Part shown: positions 61,864 to 64,000 of the stretch, one piece after another
How positions within the stretch are numbered: the first letter of the stretch is position 1
How the letters are laid out: each line of letters starts with the position of its first letter
Origin: Flagellimonas meridianipacifica
GTDB lineage: Bacteria > Bacteroidota > Bacteroidia > Flavobacteriales > Flavobacteriaceae
DNA length: 64,000 nt
Direction of reading: 5' to 3'
Assembly (NCBI RefSeq): GCF_003001695.1
Contig: NZ_PVYX01000002.1
Location: 1,178,001 to 1,242,000 of the forward strand
Notes under the pieces: model-generated
Databases searched by the model: none
What the model was told of the DNA's origin: nothing
The model's input: only the letters and a program-made list of their open reading frames with translations
Translations under genes and position numbers: made by a program

Positions 61864-63366
61864 CTATTTGGAGGTTTCATCGATAAAGGCATCCACATCC
61901 ATCTTGAATTTCGCCATGGAAGGGATATGCGTGTACATCATATGACCAGCTTCATAATACTTCATGATGATGTTCTTTTTCAGCTCAGCATCCAACCCCA
62001 TATGGTTGATGGAATGCTCCACACCATAAAAAACGGTAGCTAAATCATAATATCCATTTAGGATTAGGATTTTCAAATTAGGATTTCGTTTCATGGCTGA
62101 GGTCATATCCGGAAGGGTAGTGGTAGCTACTTGCATGTTCCAACTAATGTTGCCTTTATGTTTCCAGTCCCATTTGAAGCCTTTTCGAGAACTCGCGGTT
62201 GTAGTATATGTCAAATCTTTTCTAACCTTAAGGTCATTATATAGGTAATCCTTAAAAGCGGCGATATAGGGTGTGGAAATAGCATCACTTTGTGGGTCGG
62301 TGAGGGCATTTTGCGATAAAAGGTCCTCATTGATTCCTGTAAATCTAGAATCCAACCTACCTACGGTTTCTCCTTCGTTCCTGAGCAATTCTTGAAAATA
62401 CTCACCGTTGGTCACTCTTAAATCCGCCTTTAGATAGTAATCTTGGCTCAGACCGGAATAATCGGCCAATTTTTGGGCTATGGAAGATTTCTCTGAAGTA
62501 CTCAGCTGGTCACCTTTTAGTAGTGCAGGGGCATATTCGTTTTGAGTGAAGGTCCTTACGTCATTTAAAAATGCTTCCAAACTGCTCCCTTTGTTTTTTA
62601 CCTTATTATGGTACCAAGCTGTGGCCGCATAGGTTGGGAAATGAATCAAATAGGCCGTATCATCCCCAGGACCAAAAAGTAGATGCTGCAAATCAAACAC
62701 CGCAGAGACCATAATCACGCCGTTCATGGCGATTCCCTTGTCCTGCAGATGTTTTACCAAGCCGGCATTTCTGAAGGTACCATAACTTTCCCCTAATAAA
62801 TACTTTGGCGAATTCATTTTGTTGGCCTTAATGATAAACTGCTCAATAAATAGGCCTATGCTTCGAATGTCTTGGTCCACACCCCAAAAATCTTCCCACT
62901 TCGCCTCTCCGATTGGCTTACTGAAGCCTACGCCAACAGGGTCAATCATTACCAAATCGGCTTTGTCTAAAATTGAATATTCGTTATTGACCACCTTATA
63001 GGGGGAAGGTTTGGTATACGATGGGTCATTGATTTCAATACGCTTTGGACCCAATACCCCAAAATGTAACCAAAAGGAAGCTGACAAAGGGCCACCATTG
63101 AATGCAAAAACAATGGGCCTATTTTCACTGGAATTGGTTTTTCTGTAGTGGGTAAAACCGAATAGCGCAATGGGTTTGTCATTTTCGTCCCGTAACAGAT
63201 GCGTTCCTGTTGCCGTAGCCAGGGTTACGGTTTTCCCTTTAATGGAAACCGTTTGGGTAGAGGTAAAAGTTTCTGCCTGCGGAATCTCTTTTTTCATTTC
63301 TTTCTCTTGGGCAAGAGCCAGAAAGGACAGTAACACAAAAATAATGGTAAAGGTGGATTTTTTCAT
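61864..63366 (-). CDS. secreted serine carboxypeptidase-like (S10) peptidase
   Basis: 500 residues from ATG 63366 (signal FTIIFVLLSFLALAQ); the frame upstream adds 32 residues without a signal. Alpha/beta hydrolase triad in S10 order: KYLLGESYGTFRNAGL with the GESYG nucleophile, LILNGYYDLATVF with the Asp, and YYEAGHMMYTHIPSM with the His. FAFNGGPLSASFWLHFGVLG and DLVMIDPVGVGFSKP are further S10 hallmarks. It cuts C-terminal residues of peptides outside the inner membrane. Confidence 0.9.
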   Translation of the reverse strand: MKKSTFTIIFVLLSFLALAQEKEMKKEIPQAETFTSTQTVSIKGKTVTLATATGTHLLRDENDKPIALFGFTHYRKTNSSENRPIVFAFNGGPLSASFWLHFGVLGPKRIEINDPSYTKPSPYKVVNNEYSILDKADLVMIDPVGVGFSKPIGEAKWEDFWGVDQDIRSIGLFIEQFIIKANKMNSPKYLLGESYGTFRNAGLVKHLQDKGIAMNGVIMVSAVFDLQHLLFGPGDDTAYLIHFPTYAATAWYHNKVKNKGSSLEAFLNDVRTFTQNEYAPALLKGDQLSTSEKSSIAQKLADYSGLSQDYYLKADLRVTNGEYFQELLRNEGETVGRLDSRFTGINEDLLSQNALTDPQSDAISTPYIAAFKDYLYNDLKVRKDLTYTTTASSRKGFKWDWKHKGNISWNMQVATTTLPDMTSAMKRNPNLKILILNGYYDLATVFYGVEHSINHMGLDAELKKNIIMKYYEAGHMMYTHIPSMAKFKMDVDAFIDETSK

Positions 63367-63437
63367 TTGATGCGGTTCTTTTGGTTTGTTTCGTGGAATA
63401 GCTTTCAAAATAGGGCTAAAATTTGAGTTTTTGAAGC

Positions 63438-64000
63438 TTATTCCAAGATGGATTTTATCCAATCATCCAATTGGTTGATATCGCTTTTATCTTTCAGGTA
63501 GGGGTCTATGCGATAATCCCCCATATCCTGAATTCTATAGTCTTTCAGAATATCCCCAAAGTAGAGTGACACGAACTGGTCAACTATCCGTTCCTTTAAG
63601 GTGTGAGGGGTATCATTTGCTTGTATCAAGGATTCTTCAATGCCCATATGAACAATTTCATGGATGATGGTATTTGCAGGGTTGTCGTAATTCTTGAATT
63701 TACCTTGAGTCGTAGTAAACAAGATTATGGAACCGGTGTCCGGGTCATAGCTGCCGCCTGGACCATAAAGAGTGAGCGTCACCTTATATTCTTCAAATTT
63801 TTTGAAATGCCAGTTATAAATGGAGGGGTCTATTTGTTTTAGCATTTCTTGAACTAGGGATTGAACCGCTACACTTTTGTCATACCCTAACAGGTAATCC
63901 TCTCGGTTGTAAATGCTATTTCCCATCAAAGACTTAAGCCTTTGATAGTCTTCCTCGTGAAGATTCCCATTTCGGGATTTTTCAACCAGCTCATCAATCA
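63438..64000 (-). CDS. putative zinc metallopeptidase-like protein, 5' end cut by window
   Basis: The frame has no stop up to the window edge, so the start is outside; at least 187 residues. TIIHEIVHMGIEESL holds an HExxH motif, with YDPDTGSIILFTTTQGKFKN before it and DQFVSLYFGDIL after. A metallopeptidase or hydrolase fold is likely; no family recognised with certainty. No signal peptide can be assessed. The S10-like gene starts 71 bases after its stop. Confidence 0.65.
   Translation of the reverse strand, partial: IDELVEKSRNGNLHEEDYQRLKSLMGNSIYNREDYLLGYDKSVAVQSLVQEMLKQIDPSIYNWHFKKFEEYKVTLTLYGPGGSYDPDTGSIILFTTTQGKFKNYDNPANTIIHEIVHMGIEESLIQANDTPHTLKERIVDQFVSLYFGDILKDYRIQDMGDYRIDPYLKDKSDINQLDDWIKSILE

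Noticed and set aside
1..64000. tRNA, rRNA, CRISPR array, prophage or insertion sequence
   Set aside because: None was found by reading. I could not run covariance or repeat searches, so a small RNA gene could be missed.

Overview
The window looks like a chromosomal segment of a member of the Bacteroidota, most likely family Flavobacteriaceae; a Muricauda/Allomuricauda-like genus is only a guess. Grounds: a moderately AT-rich sequence, tightly packed genes, many short lipoprotein or secretion signals followed by CK or Q, promoters of the Bacteroidota form TAnnTTTG instead of the E. coli form, almost no Shine-Dalgarno sequences, and typical flavobacterial families (fused alpha/beta E1 dehydrogenase, DUF4369-type thioredoxin lipoprotein, membrane AraC regulator, YdiJ-like FAD/Fe-S fusion). 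I see no tRNA, rRNA, CRISPR array, insertion sequence or prophage. Only one gene-free gap even passes 200 bases.

Layout. 1-2009: minus-strand run of an FMN glutamate-synthase-like protein (cut by the edge), a secreted M20 amidohydrolase and a secreted DsrE-like protein. 2144-8517: UvrD/PcrA helicase, orphan sensor kinase, an unknown lipoprotein, a YciO/Sua5 protein. 8567-12013: OmpA-like lipoprotein, GT2 glycosyltransferase, orphan HSDR_N nuclease-like protein, HolA. 12023-16836: two DoxX proteins, a membrane AraC regulator, the fused 2-oxoacid dehydrogenase E1. 16997-23422: operon uvrA - LOG-family protein - degenerate M1 peptidase fused to an outer-membrane barrel. 23525-25015: nucleoside hydrolase and a small Tudor-like protein.

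25116-29030 is the most system-like part. A minus-strand operon (radical SAM TIGR03916 type, a 56-residue unannotated protein, a TIGR03915-type protein, an AlkC/AlkD-like DNA alkylation repair protein) is divergent from a LexA-like HTH/S24 regulator that keeps its Ala-Gly cleavage site and Ser-Lys dyad. Between them lie three copies of an 11-bp palindrome placed over both promoters: a self-contained, damage-inducible repair divergon.

29031-33437: five-gene minus operon with gamma-glutamyltransferase, an ATP-grasp ligase, an ACP-phosphodiesterase-like protein and an NTF2-like protein. 33521-43634: GlmM, MORN protein, alpha/beta hydrolase, LpxL-like acyltransferase, rhomboid protease, TlpA-like lipoprotein, a small barrel protein, YdiJ-like dehydrogenase, LpxH-like phosphatase. 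43802-50094: AroC, a dicarboxylate symporter, then a coupled cassette of GshB-like ATP-grasp ligase, N-formylglutamate amidohydrolase-like enzyme and DUF1704 HExxxH metallopeptidase, plus a secreted unknown. 50152-64000 is entirely minus strand: small stress and accessory genes including a coupled GNAT - class A2 beta-lactamase - methyltransferase operon, NTF2-like proteins, a Crp/Fnr regulator, an S10-like peptidase and an edge-truncated HExxH protein.

Start codons were set by reading codons upstream of each open frame. At least five genes can only start at TTG and one at GTG, which is unusual enough to list.
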